A DNA stretch of 61,096 nt from Terriglobia bacterium (GCA_009838515.1 VXRL01000029.1:1-61096); one strand, 5' to 3'; shown: positions 16,794 through 26,123, numbered from the stretch's first letter. Notes: generated by a model not told the origin, from the letters alone. Translations and numbers: made by a program.

Positions 16794-17819
16794 TCAGTAC
16801 CCCAGCAGGCCCTGTGCCCCGCCCGGGGGATCCAGCTTGAAGTACTCGAACGCTTGCAACGTGCCGACGCGTCCGCGATGCGTGCGGTCCAAGAAGCCCA
16901 GTTGCATCAGATACGGCTCATAGACCTCTTCGATGGTGCTCGCGTCTTCGCCGACCGAAGCGGAAAGGGTGTTGAGGCCGACCGGGCCGCCCGAGTACTT
17001 TGCCAAGATCGTCTCCATGATCTTGCGGTCAATCTCATCGAGCCCGAGCGGGTCCACTTCCAGCATATCCAGAGCGGTGCAGGCGATCTCTTGGTCGACG
17101 CGCCCGTCGGCGCGAACCTCTGAGTAGTCGCGAACCCGGCGTAGCAGCCGGTTCGCGATGCGCGGCGTTCCGCGCGCGCGACGGGCGATCTCCTCAGCGG
17201 CCTCTTCCTCGATCTCGACCTTGAGCAGTCCTGCCGAGCGGAAGACGATGCGCATCAGATCGACGGCATCGTAGGGATTCAAGCGCAGCACGATGCCGAA
17301 CCGCGAGCGGAGCGGCCCGCTGATCAGCCCCTGGCGCGTGGTGGCGCCGATCGCCGTGAACGCAGGGATGGGAATGGAATGCATGCGTGCGCCAGGTCCC
17401 GTGCCCACGACAAGGTCGACCCGGAAGTCCTCCAGCGCGGAATAGAGCATTTCCTCGATATCGGGTAGCAGGCGGTGGACCTCGTCGATAAAGAAGACCT
17501 GTCGGTCCTGGACGGTGGTTAGCATGCCGGTCAGATCCAGCTTCTTCTGCAGGACGGGCCCGGAAGTGTAGTCCGCCCGGACTTCAAGCTCGTTCGCAAT
17601 GATCGTGGCGAGGGTCGTCTTGCCCAAGCCGGGTGGACCGTAGAGCAGCACGTGATCGAGTGCATCGCCTCGCATCCGCGCCGCCTCGACCGCAATCGAG
17701 AGGTTTTCCTTCAGCGTGGTCTGGCCGATGAATTCGTCCAGTTTCTGCGGCCGGAGCGTGAGATCGGACTGGCGGTCCTCTTCTGATGCTGCCGGGCTGA
17801 CGATGCGCTTAGTGGCCAT
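16794..17819 (-). CDS. ruvB: Holliday junction branch migration helicase RuvB
   Basis: 341 residues, the normal length. AAA+ ATPase with Walker A GPPGLGKTTLA near 61, Walker B IDEVHRL near 110, sensor GATTRQGLIS and arginine-finger region GPLRSRFGI, and a C-terminal winged helix ending MQLGFLDRTHRGRVGT. It forms hexameric rings that drive branch migration with RuvA. ruvA is eleven bases upstream. RuvC is not in the window. Confidence 0.98.
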   Translation of the reverse strand: MATKRIVSPAASEEDRQSDLTLRPQKLDEFIGQTTLKENLSIAVEAARMRGDALDHVLLYGPPGLGKTTLATIIANELEVRADYTSGPVLQKKLDLTGMLTTVQDRQVFFIDEVHRLLPDIEEMLYSALEDFRVDLVVGTGPGARMHSIPIPAFTAIGATTRQGLISGPLRSRFGIVLRLNPYDAVDLMRIVFRSAGLLKVEIEEEAAEEIARRARGTPRIANRLLRRVRDYSEVRADGRVDQEIACTALDMLEVDPLGLDEIDRKIMETILAKYSGGPVGLNTLSASVGEDASTIEEVYEPYLMQLGFLDRTHRGRVGTLQAFEYFKLDPPGGAQGLLGY

Positions 17820-17830
17820 GTTGACGACCG

Positions 17831-18421
17831 CTAGCGCTTGATCAGCTCCATCGCCTGGCGGAAGAGCGCCTCGAACTCCGCGGGCGCTCCGTTCTGCCTC
17901 GCCTTGCGCACGGCCCTGTTGGCGGCGTCCGCGCTGCAGCCCAAGCTGATCAGAGCGGTGATGACGTCTTCCTCGACCGCGCCGGCACCATCCTCGCCGC
18001 CATCCTCGCCGGTCGCGACTGTCCCCAGTTTATCCTTCAGCTCTAGCACGATCCGCTCGCCGGTCTTCTTGCCGACTCCTGGGATGCGCACCAATTTCTT
18101 GGAGTCTCCGCTTTGGATCGCCGCCAGCAACTCGGCGGTCGGCAAGCCCGACAGCAGGGTTAGGGCGAGGCGCGGTCCGACCCCGCTGACGTCGATGAAC
18201 TTCTCGAAGAGGCCTCGGTCCCGCGGGCTGTGGAAGCCGTAGAGCGAGATGGCGCCCTCCCGCATGTGCGTATGCACGTGCAACGAGACGTCTTCGCCCA
18301 GTTCTCCGACTTGGCTGTAGGTCTCGACAGGGACCGCGACCTCGTAACCCACGCCACCGACATCGACGACGACCCTGCCTGCCTGCTTGTCAGCGATCTT
18401 CCCCCGCAAGGACGCAATCAT
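17831..18421 (-). CDS. ruvA: Holliday junction DNA helicase subunit RuvA
   Basis: 196 residues. The N-terminal OB fold (MIASLRGKIADKQAGRVVVD) is followed by two helix-hairpin-helix motifs, FIDVSGVGPRLALTLLSG and LVRIPGVGKKTGERIVLE, an acidic linker (GEDGGEDGAGAVEED) and the C-terminal RuvB-binding domain. It binds the four-way junction as a tetramer and recruits RuvB. A perfect -10 hexamer lies on the minus strand at 18439-18434, inside the tsaE stop region, giving ruvAB a likely promoter of its own. Confidence 0.97.
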   Translation of the reverse strand: MIASLRGKIADKQAGRVVVDVGGVGYEVAVPVETYSQVGELGEDVSLHVHTHMREGAISLYGFHSPRDRGLFEKFIDVSGVGPRLALTLLSGLPTAELLAAIQSGDSKKLVRIPGVGKKTGERIVLELKDKLGTVATGEDGGEDGAGAVEEDVITALISLGCSADAANRAVRKARQNGAPAEFEALFRQAMELIKR

Positions 18422-18433
18422 GGCAAGCCAGAG

Positions 18434-18439
18434 ATTATA
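18434..18439 (-). promoter_or_regulatory. -10 element (TATAAT) for ruvAB
   Basis: The minus strand reads GATATAATC, a perfect -10 hexamer ending 12 nt before the ruvA ATG at 18421. A -35 match is not evident. It overlaps the end of tsaE. The expected 5' leader is only about six nucleotides and carries no ribosome site. Confidence 0.45.
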
Positions 18440-18890
18440 TCGACTGGGACGACCGCTGTTGTGCTTCGGCGTCGTCCGCGCAGATTTCGATCACGCGGCC
18501 ATGGTCGCCGTCGTAGTCCAACCGGACCTCGAGCCGGACCCCGGGCAGTTCGCTGTCGAAGCGCTCTCCCCATTCGATCAGCACGATCGCCTGCTGTTCC
18601 CAGATGTCGTCCAGCCCGAGCGTCTCCAACTGCGGCACAGTGTCCAAGCGATACAAGTCCAGATGGTAGACCTTCGGCTCGCCTTCATATTCGTGGACAA
18701 GCGAAAACGTCGGGCTAAGCACTTCTTCAGGCGGCGCCGCCCCCAGTGCCTGCACGATTCCCTTGGCCAACGTGGTCTTGCCCGAGCCGAGATCGCCGAT
18801 CAGCATGACGACGGCCGGCGGCCTCAGCATGGCGGCAATACGGGCTCCCACCTCGGCTGTCTCGGCGGGCGAGCGAGTGCGGTAGGTCAC
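18435..18890 (-). CDS. tsaE: tRNA t6A37 biosynthesis ATPase TsaE
   Basis: 151 residues from GTG 18890. This start overlaps the nnrE-nnrD stop (GTGA) and gives the right length; the longer frame upstream is a shadow. Walker A is GDLGSGKTTLAKG near 32, then the conserved SPTFSLVHEY and YHLDLYRL, and LIEWGER near 104. It helps TsaB-TsaD make threonylcarbamoyladenosine at position 37 of tRNAs that read ANN codons. The 3' end of tsaE holds the probable ruvAB promoter. Confidence 0.95.
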   Translation of the reverse strand: MTYRTRSPAETAEVGARIAAMLRPPAVVMLIGDLGSGKTTLAKGIVQALGAAPPEEVLSPTFSLVHEYEGEPKVYHLDLYRLDTVPQLETLGLDDIWEQQAIVLIEWGERFDSELPGVRLEVRLDYDGDHGRVIEICADDAEAQQRSSQSI

Positions 18891-20449
18891 GCTCGCACCA
18901 CTTCGAATGCGGCCGCGAGATGGCGGGCGATATCGCTGGCGAGCATGCCCTGCTGGCCTAGGTTTCCGGCGGCCGCTTCGCCGGCAAGTCCGTGCAGGTA
19001 GACGGCGGCGGCCACCGTGTGCAGCACCGGACGCTGCGGGAACTGCGCCAAGAGGGAGGACACCATGCCGGTCAAGATGTCGCCTGACCCGGCCGTGGCC
19101 ATGCCGGGCGTCCCGGTGGGGTTCACGACCACGTCCCCGGTCGGGGCCGCGATCAGGCTGCGGTCCCCCTTGAGCACCGCGTAGGAGCCGGTCGCTGCTG
19201 CGAGGGCCCTCGCTGCACCGATCCTGTCCTGCTGGACCTGAGCCGAGGTCTTGTCCAGCAACCGTCCCATTTCGCCCGGGTGGGGCGTCAGGACCGTCGG
19301 GGACGGTCGGGCCCCCAAATCCATTCCCTTGACCGCAGCGAGCCCGTCGGCGTCGATCACCAAGGGCAGGGAACACTCCTGTGCCACCTTCCGCACCAAT
19401 GCCTCGTTAGCCTCGGATCGTCCGATCCCGGGGCCGATCGCGACCACCGTCTTGCCCTCGTACACACGAGCGTCGAGCGAGGCCGGGCCCAGCGTCCCGT
19501 CGGCTAGCGCGCTGGCGGGTTCCAGCATCAGCTCCGGAGTCGTGCCGATGATTCCGTCCGCGGCCCCGGCGGGGGCGATCACCGTCACCAAGCCCGCTCC
19601 GGCGCGCAGGGCCGCTGTGGACGCCATGAGAATGGCTCCGGGCTTTGAACGGGACCCGCCGATCGCCAGCACATGGCCGTAGCTGCCCTTGTGGGTGGAT
19701 CGGTCGCGCGTTGCCGCGTACTCGGCGACGTCCGCCGGCTCGGTCAGCGACAGTCGCGGCCCGGGCAGAGCCTCGATCACGGAATCGGCAGTGCCGATTC
19801 TGGCCACGGTGAGGCTCCCGAGGAGCTCGCAGCTGGGGCCGACGACCTGACTGACCTTTGGGGCCGTGAACGTGACTGTCATGTCCGCCCGCATAACCGG
19901 TCCAGGGCTTTCGGACGAATCGCCCCCGAGACCGGAGGGCATGTCTACTGCCATCACCCTGGCGTTGCGAAAGCCAGCATTGACATCCCCGATCACCTGC
20001 GCTGCCAGCCCTCTGGCCGGCCCGCGCGTGCCGGTGCCCAGCAAGGCATCGACCACCAGGGTCGCGTCCCCGAGCCGCGGCAGCAAAGCCGCCCAATCGG
20101 CTTCGGAAATGACTGTCTCAGCACGGAAGTCTTGGGCTGCGAGCATGTCCCAGTTGGCGCGGGTGTCCTCTGACAGCGCAGCGCGTTCGGCGAACACTGC
20201 CACGGTCAGGTCGAGCCGCGGCCAGATCTGCAGCAGTTGCCTCGCCACGGCGAGGCCATCTCCTCCGTTGTTGCCCTTGCCGCACAGCACCACCACCTTC
20301 TCGGAGGCCAAGGAGGGAATTTCCTCACACAGTTTGCGCGCCACCGCCTGTGCCGCGTTCTCCATCAGCACCAGGCTGGGAATTCCGCGCTCCTCGATCG
20401 TGGCCCGGTCCGCCGAGCCCATCTCCGCGGCCGTGAGCGCGCGCAGCAT
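18887..20449 (-). CDS. nnrE-nnrD: Bifunctional NAD(P)H-hydrate epimerase / dehydratase
   Basis: 520 residues from ATG 20449, which overlaps the stop of the upstream channel gene (TAATG). The N-terminal YjeF_N epimerase domain (1-215) has VLCGKGNNGGDGLAVARQL and VDALLGTG. The C-terminal ADP-dependent NAD(P)HX dehydratase domain (about 225-515) has HKGSYGHVLAIGGS, VLTPHPGEMGRLL and the end motif GTPGMATAGSGDILTGM. It repairs the hydrated forms of NADH and NADPH in the cytosol. The fusion is the usual bacterial form. Confidence 0.95.
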   Translation of the reverse strand: MLRALTAAEMGSADRATIEERGIPSLVLMENAAQAVARKLCEEIPSLASEKVVVLCGKGNNGGDGLAVARQLLQIWPRLDLTVAVFAERAALSEDTRANWDMLAAQDFRAETVISEADWAALLPRLGDATLVVDALLGTGTRGPARGLAAQVIGDVNAGFRNARVMAVDMPSGLGGDSSESPGPVMRADMTVTFTAPKVSQVVGPSCELLGSLTVARIGTADSVIEALPGPRLSLTEPADVAEYAATRDRSTHKGSYGHVLAIGGSRSKPGAILMASTAALRAGAGLVTVIAPAGAADGIIGTTPELMLEPASALADGTLGPASLDARVYEGKTVVAIGPGIGRSEANEALVRKVAQECSLPLVIDADGLAAVKGMDLGARPSPTVLTPHPGEMGRLLDKTSAQVQQDRIGAARALAAATGSYAVLKGDRSLIAAPTGDVVVNPTGTPGMATAGSGDILTGMVSSLLAQFPQRPVLHTVAAAVYLHGLAGEAAAGNLGQQGMLASDIARHLAAAFEVVRA

Positions 20450-21471
20450 TAGGCGCCCTTTTGCCGGTGCAACCTGTCCAGGGTAGTCTTCCGGCCCATG
20501 ATGACCAGAACGTCGCCCTCGCACAGGCGGGTGTCCTGCGGGGGGTTAAATCGCATCTCAACGTCGTGCCTGGACAGAGCAAGCACGATGACGTCGAGAT
20601 GGTCGGCGAATCCGGCTTCGGCCAGGGTCTGGCCCAACCAGCGGCTGCCGGCAGCGACCGGGAGTTCTATCAACTCGAGCCCCGACCCGGACTCCTCCAT
20701 GGAGCCGGACACATCCAAGAAATCCGCTGCGTGCGGCCTTGACAGGCCCTGTGCCAGGCGGTAGCCGGAGAAGGCGTAGGGCATGACGACATCGTTGGCC
20801 CCGGCTTGCAGCAGGCGCTTCTTCGCGTCCAGTGACGAGGCGCGGGCGACGATCCGCAGCTCCGGATTGAGCACGCGGGCCGAGAGCGTGATATAGACGT
20901 TGTCGGCGTCGCTGGACAAGGCTGCGACCAAGCCCTTGGCGTCTCGCGTGCCGGCACTGTCCAGGGTTTCTTGCAGCGTCGCGTCCTCGACCAGAACAGG
21001 CACTCCGATATCGCGTGCGTGCGGGTCCGCCGGCCCGGCCTTGTCTACGGCGATGACTTTCTGGTTTTCCATCACAAGTTGCCGGACCACGGCTTGGCCC
21101 ACCCGGCCCAAGCCGCAAACGATGTAGTGGTCGGAAAACTTCTTGAGCATGCGTCTCAATGCTACCTGTTGGAACCTGTCGAGAATCTCAAGCCGGATCA
21201 AAGCGTCGACAAGCATGCCGACAGCTACGAAGATAACGCTGAATCCGGTAATGATCAGGATCGCGTTGAAGTAGCGCCCATACTGGCTGAGTTCTATCGT
21301 CTCCTCGTACCCGATCGTGGTCAGAGTCACGAGCGTCATGTAGAAGCTGTCGAACCAGTTCTGGCCCTCGATCAGCCGAAAGCCCAGGGTGCCCCCTGCC
21401 AGCGCGCTGGTGGTGACAGTGATCAGTATCTTGATCCCGGTGGCTGGGGATTGCTGCCATCTGATCTCCAT
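20449..21471 (-). CDS. Potassium-channel-like protein with TrkA/RCK domains, filter GYE
   Basis: 340 residues from ATG 21471 (overlapping the SpoIIE gene stop as TGATG); a GTG two codons earlier is in frame. Two membrane helices flank a pore loop TLTTIGYEE near residue 51-59. The filter reads T-I-G-Y-E where the consensus is T-V-G-Y-G, so the third filter residue is Glu. The TrkA_N (RCK) Rossmann domain starts at HYIVCGLGRVGQAVVRQLV (near 115) and TrkA_C follows from about 245. It is a ligand-gated K+ channel or a relative with altered selectivity. It is translationally coupled to both neighbours. Confidence 0.88.
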   Translation of the reverse strand: MEIRWQQSPATGIKILITVTTSALAGGTLGFRLIEGQNWFDSFYMTLVTLTTIGYEETIELSQYGRYFNAILIITGFSVIFVAVGMLVDALIRLEILDRFQQVALRRMLKKFSDHYIVCGLGRVGQAVVRQLVMENQKVIAVDKAGPADPHARDIGVPVLVEDATLQETLDSAGTRDAKGLVAALSSDADNVYITLSARVLNPELRIVARASSLDAKKRLLQAGANDVVMPYAFSGYRLAQGLSRPHAADFLDVSGSMEESGSGLELIELPVAAGSRWLGQTLAEAGFADHLDVIVLALSRHDVEMRFNPPQDTRLCEGDVLVIMGRKTTLDRLHRQKGA

Positions 21472-23438
21472 CAGCACCTCCGCAGAACCAGCATCGTCAT
21501 GTCGTCTTGCAGCGTCGAGTCACCTGTCCAGCGGACGACGTCGTCCATCACATCTTCGATGACCGACTGCAGCGCCCGGCCAGCGCCGTTGCTGATGGCT
21601 CGCCGCAGGCGTTCTTCGCCATATTCCTCGCCTTGTGCGTTTTCCGGCTCGGTCACCCCATCCGTGTAGGCCACCAAGGTGTCGCCGCTCTTGAGGGCGA
21701 GGCTCGCGGCGGAGTATTCGGCGTGCGGAAACGCTCCCACGATCATGCCGTTGATCTCCAGGCTGCTGATCTCCCCGTCGCGCAGCAGGAGCGGCGGGAG
21801 GTGCCCGGCGTTGGAATATGTCAATATGCCACTCTTGGGATCGTAGGCCCCGAAGAACAGAGTTGAGAACTTTTCCGGCGCGGTTCCCTCGCACAATTGT
21901 AGGTTGGCGCGCTCGACCACCAGGCTTGCCGCCCGCTCCAAGCTCTGCGCGCCGCCGGAGCTCAGCAGCGCGACCTGCGTGCGCACGATCGAATGCAGCG
22001 AGGCCATGACCAAGGCTGCCGAGATGCCCTTGCCGGAGACGTCGCCAAAGCTGATCACGAGTCTGCCGTCATCGAGATGGACATAGTCGAAGAAGTCTCC
22101 TGACACGGCGCGAGCGGGGCGGCACACGCCCAGAACTTCGAGGTCGCCGAGCTCGGGAGGGCTCGCCGGGAAGAGTCGGCCCTGAACTTCGCGGGCGATC
22201 TCGAGCTCGGCCTCAAGCTGCTGGCGCCGCTTTGAATCTTCCATGAGACGTTCCAGCGACGCGGTCATGGTGTTGAACGACTGCGACAGGTCACTGATCT
22301 GATCGGTTCCGCGAACGTCGATCTTGTAGGCGAAGTCGCCGCGGTTCACGTGGGTCGTGCCTACGTAGAGATCGTTGACCGCGCGTGTCAGCGTGCGGGT
22401 CAGTGAGATGGCAACGAAGAGCGACACCAGGAGATTGCCGACAAACAACGTCCCGAGGGCGAAGCCTAGGACCGTGAAGACTCCGAAGGTCATCTCGGTT
22501 TCTTGCGAGAAGATCCTCTGCCACAGCGCCGATGGCCGGGTTCGAAGCAAGAACGTAGCTGACCGGGCCTCGTCGGTATCTGAATCGACGACGACCGTTT
22601 GGACAGGCCAATTAATCTGCCAGTCGAAAGCATTTGCTGGCGGCGGAATGCCTCCGCCGACCGGCAGAGCTCGACGCATCACTGCGGCCGGTCGGACATC
22701 TTCTGCCGTTCCGGTCGTCCCTTGCGGGATCTCCAAGATCCCAAGGCCCGGGAGGATGCCGCTCAAGGTCGAAGAAGTTACTGGGACGACTGCGACGACG
22801 CGCTCGGACGGGGATCTCTCTTGGGCTACAGCCGCGAGCAAGAATGCGTCGTCTGTGCGCACCAAGCCCCCGCCTTGGGGCAGCTGAGTCGGCAGCACGC
22901 CCGACAGCGAGCCTTGGGGGAACGACTCTGTGGTCCCGTCGAGCTCGGCTTGCAGCATGAGTCCGGGAAAGTGGCCGGTCGCTTGGGCGTGGAAACGGCG
23001 CAGGAACGCAGGCCTGTCGCCCGGCGGCAATGCGCGCAACTGCCACAAGAGCGGAGCGGCTATAGCTTCTAGGCGAGAGGACTGGCGCAAGAACTCTACG
23101 GTGACCAAATGCGCGGTCACCGGGCCCAGCAGGACAATGACGCCCCATGCCACGACGAGCGCGCCAAGCGAGATCGGCAGGACGCCGACGAAGAAAAAGA
23201 CGGCGATCATGCGGTGGCGAACGCGCCACAGCAGCTTTCGCACGAGCCACCGCCCCAGGGCCATCAGGCGGTAGACCACCAACAGGCCGCCCGACAGCAT
23301 CAGCAGCGCTTGAGCCGATCGCAGATAGGGCTCGAGTGGGGAGACGACCGATTGCAGCAGCCAAAGTGCAGCTATCAGGAGCGCCAGCAAGATCAGAAGA
23401 GTGTCGATCCTGCTCGGCTTGAAGCGGGGAGAGGCCAT
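21471..23438 (-). CDS. Membrane-bound SpoIIE-type PP2C phosphatase with HAMP domain
   Basis: 655 residues. N-terminal membrane segments (about 12-32, 40-60 and 75-110) and a large extracytoplasmic sensor region (110-310) precede another membrane helix near 325-345. A HAMP domain follows (VNDLYVGTTHVNRGDFAYKI), then a short coiled coil and the SpoIIE phosphatase domain (about 430-655) with metal-binding aspartates in SGDFFDYVHLDDGRLVISFG, DVSGKG and AYTDGVTE. It should dephosphorylate a Ser/Thr-phosphorylated partner, usually an anti-anti-sigma factor, in response to an external signal. No RsbV/RsbW-type gene is adjacent. Confidence 0.92.
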   Translation of the reverse strand: MASPRFKPSRIDTLLILLALLIAALWLLQSVVSPLEPYLRSAQALLMLSGGLLVVYRLMALGRWLVRKLLWRVRHRMIAVFFFVGVLPISLGALVVAWGVIVLLGPVTAHLVTVEFLRQSSRLEAIAAPLLWQLRALPPGDRPAFLRRFHAQATGHFPGLMLQAELDGTTESFPQGSLSGVLPTQLPQGGGLVRTDDAFLLAAVAQERSPSERVVAVVPVTSSTLSGILPGLGILEIPQGTTGTAEDVRPAAVMRRALPVGGGIPPPANAFDWQINWPVQTVVVDSDTDEARSATFLLRTRPSALWQRIFSQETEMTFGVFTVLGFALGTLFVGNLLVSLFVAISLTRTLTRAVNDLYVGTTHVNRGDFAYKIDVRGTDQISDLSQSFNTMTASLERLMEDSKRRQQLEAELEIAREVQGRLFPASPPELGDLEVLGVCRPARAVSGDFFDYVHLDDGRLVISFGDVSGKGISAALVMASLHSIVRTQVALLSSGGAQSLERAASLVVERANLQLCEGTAPEKFSTLFFGAYDPKSGILTYSNAGHLPPLLLRDGEISSLEINGMIVGAFPHAEYSAASLALKSGDTLVAYTDGVTEPENAQGEEYGEERLRRAISNGAGRALQSVIEDVMDDVVRWTGDSTLQDDMTMLVLRRC

Positions 23439-23538
23439 CCGGTTCCACCATTCTAGGCGGAGACCCCCGAGTCCTTGGCGACGACGGGTTGTCGGATCCG
23501 GGCGATGAGTTCAGCGAGGCACTACACTCTAGTTAGAT

Positions 23539-24855
23539 ATGGCGCGGTTGCCAAGCCAGCTCGTGTCGGCGCTGCCGGCCCGTGGCGTCGTATTGCTCGT
23601 TTCGCTCGTCGCAGCCAGCGTCGTTGCACAGGGAGCGAACCGCGTGATGGTGATCGACTTGGACACGATCGTGCACCCTCTCACGGGCGAAATCGTCGCC
23701 GATGGCCTGCGCGAGGCTGAATCGTCGAATGACTCAGCCGTGGTATTGCGGCTCAACACGCCGGGCGGGATGCTGCAAACGACCAACGAGATTGTTCAGA
23801 CCATCCTCGCTTCACCGGTTCCCGTCATCACCTATGTCTCGCCCAGTGGCGGCCATGCGGCTTCGGCGGGTTTTATCATCCTTGTCTCGGCCGACGTGGC
23901 AGCAATGGCTCCGGGCACGAACACCGGTGCGGCCCATCCCGTATTGGCTCTTGGCGGCGAGCTGAAGGGCACGATGAAGGAGAAGGTCGAGAACGACACC
24001 GCGGCGTCCTTGCGGGCTGTCACCGACAAGCGCGGACGGAACAGCGAGCTGGCCCAGCAGGCGGTGTTGGAGAGCGCATCGTTTACAGAAGAGGACGCGC
24101 TGGAGTCCAACCTCATCGACGTTGTCGCGAAGGACATCGACGACCTGCTCACCCAGGTTGACGGACGCACGATCGTCCGCTTTGACGGCAGTGAGCAGAC
24201 ACTGGCGCTGGCGGCGGCCGATACCTACAACTTCGTGCCGAATCTGCGCCAGCGCACGCTGCTTCCGTTTGTGGATCCGAGCCTGGCCTTGCTGATCCTG
24301 GCGCTTGGCGCGGCTGGAGTGTACATCGAGTTTACGAATCCAGGCTTGGTGTTTCCCGGCGTTGCTGGCGGGATTCTCCTGATCTTGGGGCTGATGGCCC
24401 TTTCGCTGCTGCCCATCAGCATCGCCGGCGTCGCGCTGACCGTGCTGGCATTGGGGCTGTTCGTGCTTGAGGCGTTTACTCCGACCAACGGGATCCTTGC
24501 CACGGGCGGGATCATCGCGATGGTCTTGGGATTGGTCATCCTCGTTGACACCGACGTGCCCGAACTGCAGGTCGGATGGTTCTCCGCTATCGGCATCACG
24601 CTCCCGTTCGCCGCGATCAGCGTGTTCCTGCTGCAGCTGGCGATTCGCTCGTTCCGGCTCAAGACCGCGACCGGCAGCGAAGCGATGGTCGGCGAGGTCG
24701 GCGAAGTGCGCGCCGCTCTGGATCCGGAGGGCAAGGTGTTCGTCCACGGCGAACTCTGGAACGCGCGTGCCGCATCGAGCATTGCTGCAGGCCAGAGTGT
24801 TCGCGTGATCGCAGTGGACGGTATGTTTCTCGAGGTCGAGCCGAATCAGAGCTGA
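23539..24855 (+). CDS. nfeD: NfeD-family membrane-bound serine protease
   Basis: 438 residues. After a signal anchor comes a ClpP-class protease domain with the catalytic Ser109 in SGGHAASAGF and a Lys near 147-149 (KGTMKEKV), as in the Pyrococcus PH1510 Ser-Lys dyad. Four to five membrane helices follow (about 250-375), then the soluble NfeD OB domain (KTATGSEAMVGEVGEVRAAL to the end). The family cleaves or regulates stomatin-type partners, and the next gene is a slipin. TACACT at 23523-23528 may be the -10 element. Confidence 0.94.
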   Translation: MARLPSQLVSALPARGVVLLVSLVAASVVAQGANRVMVIDLDTIVHPLTGEIVADGLREAESSNDSAVVLRLNTPGGMLQTTNEIVQTILASPVPVITYVSPSGGHAASAGFIILVSADVAAMAPGTNTGAAHPVLALGGELKGTMKEKVENDTAASLRAVTDKRGRNSELAQQAVLESASFTEEDALESNLIDVVAKDIDDLLTQVDGRTIVRFDGSEQTLALAAADTYNFVPNLRQRTLLPFVDPSLALLILALGAAGVYIEFTNPGLVFPGVAGGILLILGLMALSLLPISIAGVALTVLALGLFVLEAFTPTNGILATGGIIAMVLGLVILVDTDVPELQVGWFSAIGITLPFAAISVFLLQLAIRSFRLKTATGSEAMVGEVGEVRAALDPEGKVFVHGELWNARAASSIAAGQSVRVIAVDGMFLEVEPNQS

Positions 24856-24995
24856 GGCGGCCGCGCTCAGGGCTGCGATCGGCCCGGACGGAATCGCCAT
24901 GCGCAAGCGCCGCGTTGCCTTGCAAGCGACCGCCTAGTATCCTCAGAGCATGCCGCAGCCTGCGGATTTCGATCCGCCGCGCGAAGGAGACCCGC

Positions 24996-25772
24996 ATGAA
25001 TGTCAGCCTGTTCCTAATAGGAATCGTTGCACTCTACCTGATCAACTGCATCAAGATTCTCACCGAATATGAGCGTGGTGTAATCTTTCGGCTCGGACGC
25101 CTTCTGCCTCAGCCCAAGGGGCCCGGGATCATCTTCGTGTTCCGCCCCTTGGATCGGATGGTCCGCATTCCCCTTCGAGTGGAGACTCTGGAGGTGCCGT
25201 CCCAAGACGTGGTTACGCGCGACAACGTCACGGTCAAAGTCAGCGCAGTGGTCTTCTTCCGGGTCATGGACCCCACCAAGGCCGTGGTGGAGGTAGCGCA
25301 CTACATTCACGCCACTTCGCAGCTGGCGCAGACGCGGCTTCGTTCAGTGTTGGGCGAGGCCGAGTTGGACGAGTTGCTGAGCCAGCGGGAACAGCTCAAT
25401 GCGCGCTTGCAGTCGACCTTGGACGAGCAGACCGGCACGTGGGGCATCAAGGTCCAAGCGGTGGAGGTCAAGCATGTCGACCTGCCGGAGCAGATGATTC
25501 GGGCGATCGCGCGGCAGGCCGAAGCCGAGCGCGAGCGCCGCGCCAAGGTCATCCATGCGGACGGCGAGTTGCAGGCCGCCACCAAGCTGACCGAAGCCGC
25601 TGGCAAGCTCAGCGACCAGCCGGCCTCGATCACTCTGAGGTACTTGCAGACCCTGACCGAGATCGGCACCGAGAAGAACAGCACCATCGTGCTGCCGCTT
25701 CCAGTGGACCTCTTCCACGGCCTGTCCAAGTGGACCGCCAGCATGGGCAACGGCGACGACCAGCAGGGCTGA
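24996..25772 (+). CDS. Slipin (stomatin/SPFH-band 7 protein)
   Basis: 258 residues starting at ATG 24996, preceded by AAGGAGA with good spacing. One N-terminal hydrophobic segment (LFLIGIVALYLINCIKI) is followed by the band 7 domain (EYERGVIFRLGRL to VKHVDLPEQ) and a helical region rich in Ala, Glu and Arg (AIARQAEAERERRAKVIHAD) that drives oligomerisation. The C-terminal LPLPVDLFHGLSKW is slipin-like. It should form membrane microdomain assemblies with the NfeD protease encoded 140 bases upstream. Confidence 0.95.
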   Translation: MNVSLFLIGIVALYLINCIKILTEYERGVIFRLGRLLPQPKGPGIIFVFRPLDRMVRIPLRVETLEVPSQDVVTRDNVTVKVSAVVFFRVMDPTKAVVEVAHYIHATSQLAQTRLRSVLGEAELDELLSQREQLNARLQSTLDEQTGTWGIKVQAVEVKHVDLPEQMIRAIARQAEAERERRAKVIHADGELQAATKLTEAAGKLSDQPASITLRYLQTLTEIGTEKNSTIVLPLPVDLFHGLSKWTASMGNGDDQQG

Positions 25773-26112
25773 GCGGCAACCAATACCGACGGACTTCATC
25801 GGATAGCTTCGGCGCTGTCCCCCGCTCATCGCGGCTGCGTTGAGCGTGTCGCCCAAGGCCTGAGGTGCGCATTGGCACCCACGGTGTGGGCGGCACGGCT
25901 CTGGGGGGCAGAGCCCGCCTCCCCGGCCGGTCCGGCCACCCCTCGCGAGGGCTGCGAGAGTCGCGCGGCACCTTCGGGCCGGCCAAGCCGCAGAATTGGA
26001 TTGCGCTGGTCTTGCTGTCGTGGCGGGCAGGGTTCCCACCACCGGTTGCGTCACAGACCGCAGAAATTGGTCCGCTACGGCACAAATCGGATGAAAATGT
26101 TTTAGGGTTCGC
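25773..26112. other. Intergenic stretch without a gene
   Basis: About 340 nt after the slipin gene. It is GC-rich in the first two thirds, with one short stem-loop (GGCTCT 25897-25902 with AGAGCC 25910-25915, loop of seven, no T-tract) and lower GC just before the promoter of the next gene. Reading frames here are short and unlike any family I know. Confidence 0.4.
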
Positions 26113-26118
26113 TACAAT
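26113..26118 (+). promoter_or_regulatory. -10 element for a leaderless transcript
   Basis: TACAAT (5 of 6 matches to consensus) ends five nucleotides before ATG 26124. No ribosome site is present. An upstream in-frame TTG at 26118 overlaps the hexamer and is rejected. Confidence 0.5.
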
Positions 26119-26123
26119 TGAGC

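Noticed and set aside
25897..25915. Stem-loop after the slipin gene as an intrinsic terminator
   Set aside because: The stem is only six pairs and no T-tract follows.
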